Shown: one piece after another, positions 1-6,194 of the stretch
Position numbering within the stretch: the first letter of the stretch is position 1
How the letters are laid out: each line of letters starts with the position of its first letter
NCBI GenBank assembly: GCA_945861845.1
Contig: CAMAWS010000090.1
Span: 1 to 9,363, forward strand
Direction of reading: 5' to 3'
Source: Candidatus Sulfopaludibacter sp. SbA3
GTDB taxonomy: Bacteria; Acidobacteriota; Terriglobia; 20CM-2-55-15
DNA length: 9,363 nt
The notes under the pieces: model-generated
Database searches by the model: none
Told to the model about the DNA's origin: nothing
Seen by the model: the letters and a program-made list of their open reading frames with translations, nothing else
Translations under genes and position numbers: made by a program

Positions 1-709
1 GTGAAGCGGCCGAATCCGGTACGGCTCGGTTGGTGAAGATGGTCGATGTACCGGTGTTTGTCTGGCCCGACCGTGCACCGATAGCCAAGCTGTTGATACC
101 GCTGCCTACGGCGGTAACCATTGCCTGGCTCATGGTACCCGGTATGAAATTATTGGCGCTGCTGCTCAAGGACGCCGTCACCGACAGCGGAGCTGTCTTT
201 CCGCTAAGATCCAGTCTCACGCCAGCCAATATCAAACTTCCAGAACCAAGAGTGGAAGCATTTGCTGCGGCGGGAAGCGCGAGAATAATCACGCCAGTAG
301 AGTAGTTGATCGTATTGATCTTCGTGATCGCGTTAAAAAGTCCGCTGCCTCCCGTGATACGAATTGCTTCAAGGTTACTTGGCACATCATATCCAACGAC
401 AGCAGTGGTACCAGCATTTCCAGCGGTCTGCGGACTCAACGAGGCCGTTGGAACGCCCGAGTTAATCGGAGCGCCAAAATTCAGCGTGAGCAAGGTCGTG
501 GTCGTAGCTGGACTACCCGTAACCACGCCCTGAATGATGATTCCACCGCCAGGCGAGCTAGGATCTGATGTTTGCCCGGCGCGATTTGTCGTGGTTTCAC
601 CAGCGGACGCAGTGTTAATAAGGTTAACCGTGACTTGGGCAAAACTGCTGGGCGCAAGCGTCAGGATAAGCAACGCCGCCAAGAGCCCAATTAACATTTT
701 GGACTTCAT
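1..709 (-). CDS. Secreted protein of unknown function, N-terminal part (truncated by window edge)
   Basis: The frame opens with ATG at 709, preceded by AGGAG with a 9-nt spacer, and stays open for 236 codons to the left edge, so the C-terminus is missing. The first 24 residues form a classic Sec signal peptide: MKSKM, then a hydrophobic core at about 6-19, then a likely cleavage SFA|Q at 24/25. The visible mature part is rich in Gly, Ser, Thr, Ala, Asn and Val, has almost no Cys, and shows alternating hydrophobic stretches (for example at 112-118 and 138-146), which suggests a beta-rich extracellular or outer-membrane-associated protein. I recognise no family or catalytic motif. It lies downstream of the T2SS genes on the same strand, beyond a 581-bp gap with its own promoter-like sites, so it is probably a separate transcription unit. 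A T2SS substrate role is possible but is inferred only from position and the signal peptide. Confidence 0.8.
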   Translation of the reverse strand, partial: MKSKMLIGLLAALLILTLAPSSFAQVTVNLINTASAGETTTNRAGQTSDPSSPGGGIIIQGVVTGSPATTTTLLTLNFGAPINSGVPTASLSPQTAGNAGTTAVVGYDVPSNLEAIRITGGSGLFNAITKINTINYSTGVIILALPAAANASTLGSGSLILAGVRLDLSGKTAPLSVTASLSSSANNFIPGTMSQAMVTAVGSGINSLAIGARSGQTNTGTSTIFTNRAVPDSAAS

Positions 710-933
710 TACTGTGTTCTCCTTTCGAGATCGGTCAATTTCATTTCTAATGTGTGACTCAAAAAATATCTAATCCGGCAGATATCACCACGCTCAATTT
801 CCTCAGCCGGAACAAATCCATCAAAACGAAAACTGGAGAATTCCGTGGAGATGAGATAACCATTTCTAAGCCTGCCCATAGGACTCCACTTCTCTCCGCC
901 TACAAGCGGTTTTCTTACCACCTCCTCATCCAT
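709..933 (-). CDS. Possible 74-residue small gene, or 3' remnant of a decayed gene
   Basis: ATG at 933 is preceded by GGAG with an 8-nt spacer. The frame encodes 74 residues and its TAA overlaps the ATG of the secreted-protein gene (TAATG), a coupling-like arrangement. The translation is charged and protein-like (starts MDEEVVRKPL, has AEEIERGD near the middle, ends DLERRTQ), with no signal peptide or membrane segment. I recognise no family. The same frame continues upstream past a single TAG (985-987) for about 48 more open codons that also read like protein, so this could be the tail of a broken gene rather than a true small gene. The opposite strand is also open here in codon register, but its His/Ser/Cys-rich translation looks like a shadow. 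Confidence 0.33.
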   Translation of the reverse strand: MDEEVVRKPLVGGEKWSPMGRLRNGYLISTEFSSFRFDGFVPAEEIERGDICRIRYFLSHTLEMKLTDLERRTQ

Positions 934-1027
934 TGTGAATTCTCCGGTTCTAAATTCGTTCCAACAGGTGACACCAAATGCCAGCTAATTCGTTGTGCTA
1001 CAACCAATTGGCTCATAAAGCTGCAAC

Positions 1028-1056
1028 ACGTTAGCATGCACATCAAAAGCTGTCAA
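1028..1056 (-). promoter_or_regulatory. Possible sigma-70 type promoter for the downstream small/secreted genes
   Basis: On the minus strand a perfect -35 hexamer TTGACA (1056-1051) is followed after exactly 17 nt by TAACGT (1033-1028). The latter keeps the three most important -10 positions (T1, A2, T6) but misses the other three. Transcription would begin near 1021, about 88 nt ahead of the ATG at 933 and 312 nt ahead of the ATG at 709. The weak -10 and the absence of an extended -10 TG keep confidence low. Confidence 0.33.
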
Positions 1057-1166
1057 GGCACTTTCCATCAACATCTTAGCTTTTTCGCCATAGCTCAATT
1101 CGGCCTCATAAGGCAACACGCAGCAAGGTCCTTAGCTTCTGGACCGCTCACTGCAGGCGCACTTTA

Positions 1167-1182
1167 TGCAAGTGGGGTGCCG
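1167..1182 (-). promoter_or_regulatory. Probable sigma-54 (-24/-12) promoter element
   Basis: The minus-strand 16-mer CGGCACCCCACTTGCA matches the RpoN consensus TGGCACG-N4-TTGC[AT] at 10 of 12 defined positions. It has the invariant GG and GC dinucleotides and their exact 12-nt first-base spacing. Differences are C for T at position 1 and C for G at position 7. Transcription would begin near 1155, heading toward the ATG at 933 and the secreted-protein gene at 709. The perfect inverted repeat at 1245-1283 is centred about 109 nt upstream of that start, a normal distance for an enhancer-binding-protein site. No gene for such an activator lies in the window. Confidence 0.45.
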
Positions 1183-1244
1183 TTATGTGGCGGGCGCGAC
1201 TGAAGCGTGTTTTCAGCGATTTGATGCGTTGCGGGATCTTGCAT

Positions 1245-1283
1245 GTGAGTTGATTTTCCACAGTGCGAGAAATATCAACTCAC
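1245..1283 (-). terminator. Perfect 10-bp inverted repeat just after gspD: hairpin (terminator-like) or regulator site
   Basis: The arms GTGAGTTGAT (1245-1254) and ATCAACTCAC (1274-1283) are perfect complements separated by 19 nt. Inside them, TTTC (1255-1258) pairs with GAAA (1269-1272) after a one-base bulge, which extends the stem and leaves a loop of about 10 nt. It begins 7 nt beyond the gspD stop codon, where an operon-end hairpin is expected. There is no T-run after it on the minus strand, so it is not a canonical intrinsic terminator and may instead protect the 3' end. Because it also lies about 109 nt upstream of the predicted sigma-54 start, it could equally be a dyad bound by an activator. 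Confidence 0.45.
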
Positions 1284-1290
1284 CAGGAGT

Positions 1291-3420
1291 CTAGTTGAGG
1301 CTCTTCTGGATCTCCCGCAGCTTTGATTTCAGAGCGTCTGTGGCGAGGTCCGCTTCGTCATGGGTACGGAGGACGTGAGGGGTAATAAGGATAACCAATT
1401 CCGTCCGGCTATTCGAATTCCGAGTATTTCCGAATAACAATCCAAGCCCCGGAATACGGCCGAGTAGCGGAACACGGCTCCGCGTAGCCTCGTTCTGTTC
1501 TCTAATGAATCCCCCGAGCGCAACAGTCTGGCCATCCTTTAACACGATCGTTGAATCTACAGAGGACTTTCCGATAACAGGCGCGACAATTGAGGACAGC
1601 GTATTTGCGCCAGCCTGGCTTACTTCCTGAGAGATCTGCAGCGTAACGGTGCCGCTATCATTGATCTGCGGGCTCACCTTCAGGATCACGCCGACCGACC
1701 GGAACGCTATGGTTTGAGCAAACAAATTCGTTCCACCGGCCTGGACGGCCGTAACCGATGACGATGTTGGAACAGGAATATCGGCGCCCACAGTAAAATT
1801 CGCCGTCTGATTATCGCCTACCATAACGGATGGGGCCGACAGTGATCGGACTCTGGACCGATTCTCAGTTGCATTGAGAAACGCTGCCAACTCCCGGGTC
1901 CGGCCTATGAATGCAAACGTCTGGCCAGCGACTGCGGGTGGCGAACCCTCAAATGATGCACTAGTCGTGGGGTTGGCCAGCGTTCCCCTTGTCTGCAGAA
2001 TAGCGGTAAGTCCCAACGACATCGATTCATCTAAGACAACTTCGTAAATCTGCGCATCAACGAGCACCTGCCGTCGAAGTGTATCCAAATCCAGCAACGT
2101 TCTCTCAATGTCTGCGTATTGCTGTGGTGTGGTTTGAATCAACAGCATATTGTTGATTGGATCGGCAATAATGCGAATGTTGCCGGCCTGAACAGCCCCT
2201 GGAACGGCTTGGACGGGTTGCGCCGATGGCGCCGGCTGGCCAAATGGATTAGGCGCAGCTTGGGGCTGTGCTTCCGGAGTTCCCTGCGGTTGTGCCTGTT
2301 GCGCAGCTTGGGCCGGAGCTACCGGGGCCGGAAATCCAGTGGCTGAAATCTGGCCCTGGGCAGCGTACAACTGGGACAAGACACTCTGAAGATCTGCCGC
2401 CTTTCCATTCCTGACCTTGTAAACGTAAGTTCGCAACCCGCCAACAGCCGAAGGCTGATCCAATCTCTCCAGCCACATCAGCACCTCGGGAAAAACTGCC
2501 ACGTTTGGCGCAATCACGAGAATCGCATTGAGACGTTCGATGACAACCAGTCTTACGGCGCTTGCCTCCGACATCGCATAACCGCTGAATACCGCTCTCA
2601 GATCGTCGATAACCTGGCGAGCCAGATTGTTCCGCACCGGATACAACCTAACGCGCTCGCCTTCGAAGGCATTCGTGTCGAAAATATCGACAATCTCAAG
2701 CAACTTCCGCAAATTGCTCCGGCGTTCTGTAATGAGAATCACATTGCCCGTTTCCTGCACAACCATACTGGCACCCTCGCTCAGGTACGGGGACAGCAGC
2801 CTGGACATGTCACCGGCTGCCACAAATTTCATTCGAAGAACCTGTAGCACCATCTGATCGTCAGGCGCTAGGGTCCGTTGATCCTGAACCTGTAACGGTT
2901 GCCGCAAAGCGGTCCCGGCAGGCACGATTTGATAGAAGTTCCCCACCTTCACCATGGTGGCGCCATTGATCTTCAGCATGGTTTCGAGAATAGCCAACCA
3001 GTCGGATTGCCGGAGTCCGCCTGCTGTATTGATGTTCACGGTTCCCTGCACGGCTGGATCAATGATGTAGTTGATATGGAGCGCGTCCCCGATAATCCTG
3101 ATGAGCTGGTAGATATCCGCATTGTCCAGGTGCAGTTCAATCGGCAGCGCTTCATCTTGAACCGGGCTGGCAGCCGCCTGGGGTGCGGGCTGAGGCGCGG
3201 GTTGCGCATCGGCTGCAGAGGGTTGCTGCGGCGCAGGCGGTTGCTGTGTCACAGGAGCTATCTCTTCTCTCACATTCGCCTGTCCGAAAGGCGTTTGGAT
3301 CGTTCGCTGGCCAGGCTGAGCTTCCGGCAACCCGCCCCGCGGGACTTCCCGTACGGCGCCAGACATAGTGACGATCGACAGAGAAATGGTGAGCAGGGTA
3401 CTGGTCAGTCTATTTATCAT
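1291..3420 (-). CDS. gspD: Type II secretion system secretin GspD
   Basis: This 709-residue protein is the outer-membrane channel of the T2SS. Residues 1-22 look like a signal peptide. Next come the motif PGQRTIQTPFGQANVRE (36-52) and a Pro/Gln/Ala-rich linker (about 53-92). The N0 domain (about 93-168) includes IELHLDNADIYQLIRIIGDAL. N1, N2 and N3 repeats follow (about 190-445), and N3 is split by a Pro/Gln/Ala-rich insert (about 357-412). The secretin core spans about 450-685, with the family signature VPLLGRIPGLGLLFGNT (650-666) and TELVILITPHVL (673-684). The C-terminus is a short charged helix with no extra domain, so no pilotin-binding domain is obvious. The ATG at 3420 overlaps the last 11 nt of gspC. 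GspD is the last gene of the run and is followed by a hairpin. Its length fits the family (about 650-750). Confidence 0.96.
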   Translation of the reverse strand: MINRLTSTLLTISLSIVTMSGAVREVPRGGLPEAQPGQRTIQTPFGQANVREEIAPVTQQPPAPQQPSAADAQPAPQPAPQAAASPVQDEALPIELHLDNADIYQLIRIIGDALHINYIIDPAVQGTVNINTAGGLRQSDWLAILETMLKINGATMVKVGNFYQIVPAGTALRQPLQVQDQRTLAPDDQMVLQVLRMKFVAAGDMSRLLSPYLSEGASMVVQETGNVILITERRSNLRKLLEIVDIFDTNAFEGERVRLYPVRNNLARQVIDDLRAVFSGYAMSEASAVRLVVIERLNAILVIAPNVAVFPEVLMWLERLDQPSAVGGLRTYVYKVRNGKAADLQSVLSQLYAAQGQISATGFPAPVAPAQAAQQAQPQGTPEAQPQAAPNPFGQPAPSAQPVQAVPGAVQAGNIRIIADPINNMLLIQTTPQQYADIERTLLDLDTLRRQVLVDAQIYEVVLDESMSLGLTAILQTRGTLANPTTSASFEGSPPAVAGQTFAFIGRTRELAAFLNATENRSRVRSLSAPSVMVGDNQTANFTVGADIPVPTSSSVTAVQAGGTNLFAQTIAFRSVGVILKVSPQINDSGTVTLQISQEVSQAGANTLSSIVAPVIGKSSVDSTIVLKDGQTVALGGFIREQNEATRSRVPLLGRIPGLGLLFGNTRNSNSRTELVILITPHVLRTHDEADLATDALKSKLREIQKSLN

Positions 3421-4105
3421 TAGGTTGCTCTCTTACAAATGCTGTTCCAAATGGTGTTTGAATGGCGCGCTGTCCCGGCGGAGGGGTTGCCGGTGACGGA
3501 GGCGGTGCATTCGATGTTGTCGACGAACTGGAGTTGGCCGCTGGAACAACTTGTGCAGTTGGGCGGTCGATCACCTGCACCGGTAAAGTGGCCGCTGCCG
3601 ACGTGCGCGTACGCTGACGAGGAGGCTGGGCCGACGGGTCATTCATGATGAGCATTTCTGTAATACCGCTCGCGGTAACAACGACAGCCTTTTCCTGTAT
3701 TTCTGTTACGGTCCAGCCGTCGACCACCTCTCCCGTTTTCATCGGCCGATACGACCGATTGCCAGCACGGCCGGGTCCGACCATTGCCATGCGTTGAGGA
3801 CCGATCGAAACGGTACCGAAAAAGTATGGCTTCGGTCCCGGAGGTGTAGGCGCCTTGGCGACAATGGCAATATCGCTTCGATCGAAGCTGAACAGATTCC
3901 GGGCTGGAATGTCTGTCCAATCCGGAGCCGGCGCAAGCACGGCTGTCAAGGTCTGCACGGTCGCTGCCGGTGCCTCGGTTATCGCCTGGATTGCCGACAC
4001 CTGATGCAGGCTTTCGAAGCTGCACCACTGGTCGCGCAGCGTCTTTGCGCCGATTACCAAAACGGCCAGCAGGAGAAGATCGAAGAACAAAATTCGCTTT
4101 GTCAT
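3410..4105 (-). CDS. gspC: Type II secretion system protein GspC (inner membrane, HR-domain; no PDZ)
   Basis: This 231-residue bitopic inner-membrane protein should link the T2SS platform to the secretin. A transmembrane helix lies at about 5-21, and the rest is periplasmic. The stretch ARNLF (68-72), then YFFGTVSIGPQRMAMV (94-109), the Gly at 125 in GEVVDGWTV, and VVVTASGITEMLIM (141-154) fit the GspC homology region that contacts the secretin N0 domain. No PDZ or coiled-coil domain follows. Residues from about 156 on are a Pro/Ser/Thr/Ala-rich tail ending with PGQRAIQTPFGTAFVRE (210-226), which recurs in GspD. The start is fixed by an in-frame TAA 27 nt upstream and the immediate membrane helix, although the Shine-Dalgarno sequence is poor. 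A gap of 152 bp with a repeat pair separates it from gspM, and its stop overlaps gspD. PilP-like proteins are the alternative; the adjacent gspD and gspK context favours GspC. Confidence 0.8.
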   Translation of the reverse strand: MTKRILFFDLLLLAVLVIGAKTLRDQWCSFESLHQVSAIQAITEAPAATVQTLTAVLAPAPDWTDIPARNLFSFDRSDIAIVAKAPTPPGPKPYFFGTVSIGPQRMAMVGPGRAGNRSYRPMKTGEVVDGWTVTEIQEKAVVVTASGITEMLIMNDPSAQPPRQRTRTSAAATLPVQVIDRPTAQVVPAANSSSSTTSNAPPPSPATPPPGQRAIQTPFGTAFVREQPNDK

Positions 4106-4152
4106 CTTCTTATTGGCTGCGCCCTTGCGTTAGATTTCGCGCCTCAATCTGA

Positions 4153-4238
4153 CTGTGGGCGCGGGGCTTCAGCCCCGTGCCAGGATCAAACAGAAATTCT
4201 CTCGAACTTTGCACGGGGCTCAAGCCCCGCGCCCACAG
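4153..4238. repeat. Paired REP-type palindromes (BIME-like) forming a 28-bp inverted repeat
   Basis: Arms at 4153-4180 and 4211-4238 are reverse complements at 27 of 28 positions and are separated by a 30-bp AT-richer spacer. Each arm holds its own palindrome: GGGGCT-TC-AGCCCC at 4163-4174 and GGGGCT-CA-AGCCCC at 4215-4226, each extendable to 10-bp arms with one mismatch. Two head-to-head GC-rich palindromes of this kind are the architecture of bacterial REP/BIME elements, which are mobilised by TnpA-REP (RAYT) transposases. No transposase gene is in the window. It is the only sizeable gap inside the otherwise overlapping gsp run and lies between gspM and gspC. The transcript could form either one long hairpin or two short ones, so it may stabilise, attenuate or uncouple expression of gspCD. 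Confidence 0.85.
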
Positions 4239-4257
4239 CATACGTTGCTGACTCATG

Positions 4258-4851
4258 TCATCCCCTCGGAGGTTGCGCGAGAATCGCGACCAGATTCAGG
4301 GTTACGCGCAGGTTCTTCTGGAACTCGCCGGTCGCAGGCACAGCGTGAACAATCTGGGTCGGCGCTACCTGCGCACTTCGAATGGTAATGAACTTCGACG
4401 CATTCCTGAGTTCGGCGATGAAGTTCGCCAACTGCCCGGGAGTACACTCGAAAGCGAGCGACATGGTGACTTCATTGAAGAGATCGTCCGCCTTCTTCGC
4501 CGGCGCAATGTTCCGCTGCGCAAGTGCAATCCCGACTTTCTTCGATGACTCTTCCACGAGGTTCTGGAACTCCACGGACGCAAGCGAGGGGTTATCACCG
4601 CGAATCAATCTTCCCTCGGCATCCGCAACATTCTTCCGAGCCTGCTCGAGCAACTGCGTATGACTTCCCTTCCGCACCAGGGCGCGCCGATACCTCTGCA
4701 GCTGGTCTTCTTTTTCGACAGACGCGCCGGACGCAACCCTTAATTGGTCAAACAGCGGAAATGCCACTTGCGAGAACAGCAGGTAAAGCACCCCAGCGCT
4801 AACAAGCAGAATCAGCGCGCGACGGTCGCGCTCCCGCAATTCGATCTTCAT
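4258..4851 (-). CDS. gspM: Type II secretion system inner-membrane protein GspM
   Basis: This 197-residue protein is a partner of GspL in the T2SS inner-membrane platform. It has a short charged cytoplasmic N-terminus (MKIELRERDRR), one membrane helix at about 12-31, and a coiled-coil-prone region at about 44-80 containing many Glu, Lys, Arg and Gln residues. A periplasmic ferredoxin-like domain follows (about 93-193), with the typical GspM/PilO-like string FECTPGQLANFIAELRNAS (133-151) and a final beta-strand pair around VTLNLVAI (183-190). ATG overlaps the gspL stop as ATGA, and GAGG lies 9 nt upstream of it. The sequence is divergent, as GspM usually is, so the call relies on topology, length and position directly after gspL. 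Confidence 0.85.
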   Translation of the reverse strand: MKIELRERDRRALILLVSAGVLYLLFSQVAFPLFDQLRVASGASVEKEDQLQRYRRALVRKGSHTQLLEQARKNVADAEGRLIRGDNPSLASVEFQNLVEESSKKVGIALAQRNIAPAKKADDLFNEVTMSLAFECTPGQLANFIAELRNASKFITIRSAQVAPTQIVHAVPATGEFQKNLRVTLNLVAILAQPPRG

Positions 4852-6194
4852 TGGCGCACCTCAAGATTCATTCGCAGCGCAAAACGGTCTTTCCCGACAG
4901 GATCCCGCGTTACCGAGGCCGTGAACTGAGCATCCTTGAACAACGGGCTGTCCTCAATCAACTTCTGGACTTCCGATGCGCTGTCCGCGAATCCTGAAAT
5001 CGTAAACATTTCGTTCTGGTACGTGTAGTTCGTCAACCAGGTAGCTGGCGGCAACACTCGCGACATTTCAAGGAGGGCCTCAACGTTCTGATCGCGCTTC
5101 TGGAAATGGCTGGCCAGAACCCGATACTTTTCCGATAGCTGGTTGAGTTCCGCTTCCTGGGCCGACACATCACGGACTTCCGGCGCCACGCGCTGGATTT
5201 CGCTGTCGATCCTCGACGCGTACAGCACCATCTGGTACGGTTCCCGCACCAGCATCGCCAGGCCCATCAAAACGGTCAGTGTGATCAACACATACGTGGG
5301 AATCAACTGCAACTGGCTTCGGCGGTATCGCAAATCCCGCGGCACGAGATTGGTGTTGAACGGACCACGCCTCATGCCACCAAAAGCAGCAGCGATGACG
5401 CCGAACTGCCGGCCCGCTGCCGGATCCGCACTTTCCAAGGGAAGGCGAAGTGGTGGCACACCTTCAACACTTGCAGCGGACGAGCCGTAAACAACCAGTC
5501 TCACAGCGTCCGGATCAGCGACTCGGCCCATCGAAAGGAGACGCTCGGCCGCAGACCGGAATTGAATGGCTGTTTCCGTCCCGGAAATTGTCAGCGAATC
5601 CAGCTTTTCCGTTTGAACCAGCGAGCCGGCCACGGATCCGGGCTCGCAGGCCAAAATTATCGCGGGCTTGCCTTCAGGCCACAAAACAGACGCGCCGTGT
5701 GCGCAAGCCACGGAAGAAAGGGAAGCTCCACTCAGCGGCAACCCGACGGATCTAAAGAACTGAATCCAGGGATCGAGCAACGCCTTCGGTATGATGACCA
5801 CCGTAGCCAGAAACGTCTTTGCGCCCTTTCCAGGGGCTGCATGAGAACAATCCCAATGGATCTCAGCCAACGGCCACGGAGACAGCGCTTCGATCTGCAG
5901 CCCGACAGCAGACTGCAGCCTTTCGCGCACTTCCACGGGAAATTCGATTTGCCGGACGATTCCGTTTTCGCGAAGCAGGCTCAAATGAACCCTCGCAGGC
6001 GCAATCCCGTGCTTCTTAACCAACTCACTCACAGCGCGTTTCTTCTCTTCGTCCGCCATCTGCACAAATCCGGTGATCGTCGCCAGATGCGCCAGGCGCA
6101 GCCTTCCCATGCTCTCCCGGAGCACTGCCAGGTGAAGATCCGAAGCTGTAATCTCCAGACCAGCACTTGTTCGTAATATCGCAAATTTCGACAT
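4848..6194 (-). CDS. gspL: Type II secretion system assembly protein GspL (PilM/PilN-like)
   Basis: From the ATG at 6194 this is 448 residues. The cytoplasmic half (about 1-280) has the actin-like PilM/GspL fold pattern: MSKFAILRTSAGLEI at the N-terminus, then VHLSLLRENGIVRQIEFP (69-86). In T2SS this domain recruits the ATPase GspE. NLVPRDLRYRR (282-292) is the PilN-type juxtamembrane motif, followed by a membrane helix at about 298-316. A periplasmic helix and a PilN-like ferredoxin fold ending around SVTRD (427-431) complete the protein. I chose 6194 because the ATG overlaps the gspK stop as TAATG and because the conserved strand starts right after it; a GTG at 6209 would add five residues. 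The length suits GspL, and the fused PilM+PilN architecture together with gspK and gspC neighbours excludes a type IV pilus operon. Confidence 0.9.
   Translation of the reverse strand: MSKFAILRTSAGLEITASDLHLAVLRESMGRLRLAHLATITGFVQMADEEKKRAVSELVKKHGIAPARVHLSLLRENGIVRQIEFPVEVRERLQSAVGLQIEALSPWPLAEIHWDCSHAAPGKGAKTFLATVVIIPKALLDPWIQFFRSVGLPLSGASLSSVACAHGASVLWPEGKPAIILACEPGSVAGSLVQTEKLDSLTISGTETAIQFRSAAERLLSMGRVADPDAVRLVVYGSSAASVEGVPPLRLPLESADPAAGRQFGVIAAAFGGMRRGPFNTNLVPRDLRYRRSQLQLIPTYVLITLTVLMGLAMLVREPYQMVLYASRIDSEIQRVAPEVRDVSAQEAELNQLSEKYRVLASHFQKRDQNVEALLEMSRVLPPATWLTNYTYQNEMFTISGFADSASEVQKLIEDSPLFKDAQFTASVTRDPVGKDRFALRMNLEVRQ

Larger units (their letters stand above)
934..1290. other. Intergenic region between gspD and the secreted-protein unit
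   Basis: This 357-bp stretch contains no convincing intact gene. In minus-strand order it holds a perfect 10-bp inverted repeat (1283-1245) beginning 7 nt after the gspD stop, a sigma-54 type element (1182-1167), and a sigma-70 type element (1056-1028). The minus frame that is in phase with the possible small gene at 933 is open from 1131 to 988 and is closed by TAG at 985-987. The plus strand reads open from 754 to 1203, but in exact codon register with that minus frame, so only one strand can be the source of the openness. I see no RNA gene, insertion sequence end or CRISPR-type array here. Confidence 0.6.

Noticed and set aside
30..773. Series of three plus-strand open frames over the left end
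   Set aside because: They are antisense to a signal-peptide-bearing gene with a strong Shine-Dalgarno sequence on the minus strand, and are broken by in-frame stops.
754..1203. Plus-strand open frame of 149 codons
   Set aside because: It is in exact codon register with a more protein-like minus-strand frame, has a His/Ser/Cys/Thr-rich composition and no ribosome site; treated as a shadow.
2899..3423. Plus-strand 174-codon frame opposite the gspD 5' end
   Set aside because: Arg/Leu/Gly-rich antisense of the Pro/Gln/Ala-rich gspD coding sequence; a compositional shadow.
4153..4238. Intrinsic terminator between gspM and gspC
   Set aside because: No T-run follows either hairpin on the minus strand, and gspC has no visible promoter of its own, so full termination here is unlikely.
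3794..4348. Plus-strand 184-codon frame crossing gspC, the repeat pair and gspM
   Set aside because: It runs antisense through two well-supported genes and an inverted repeat, and its translation has no domain-like pattern.
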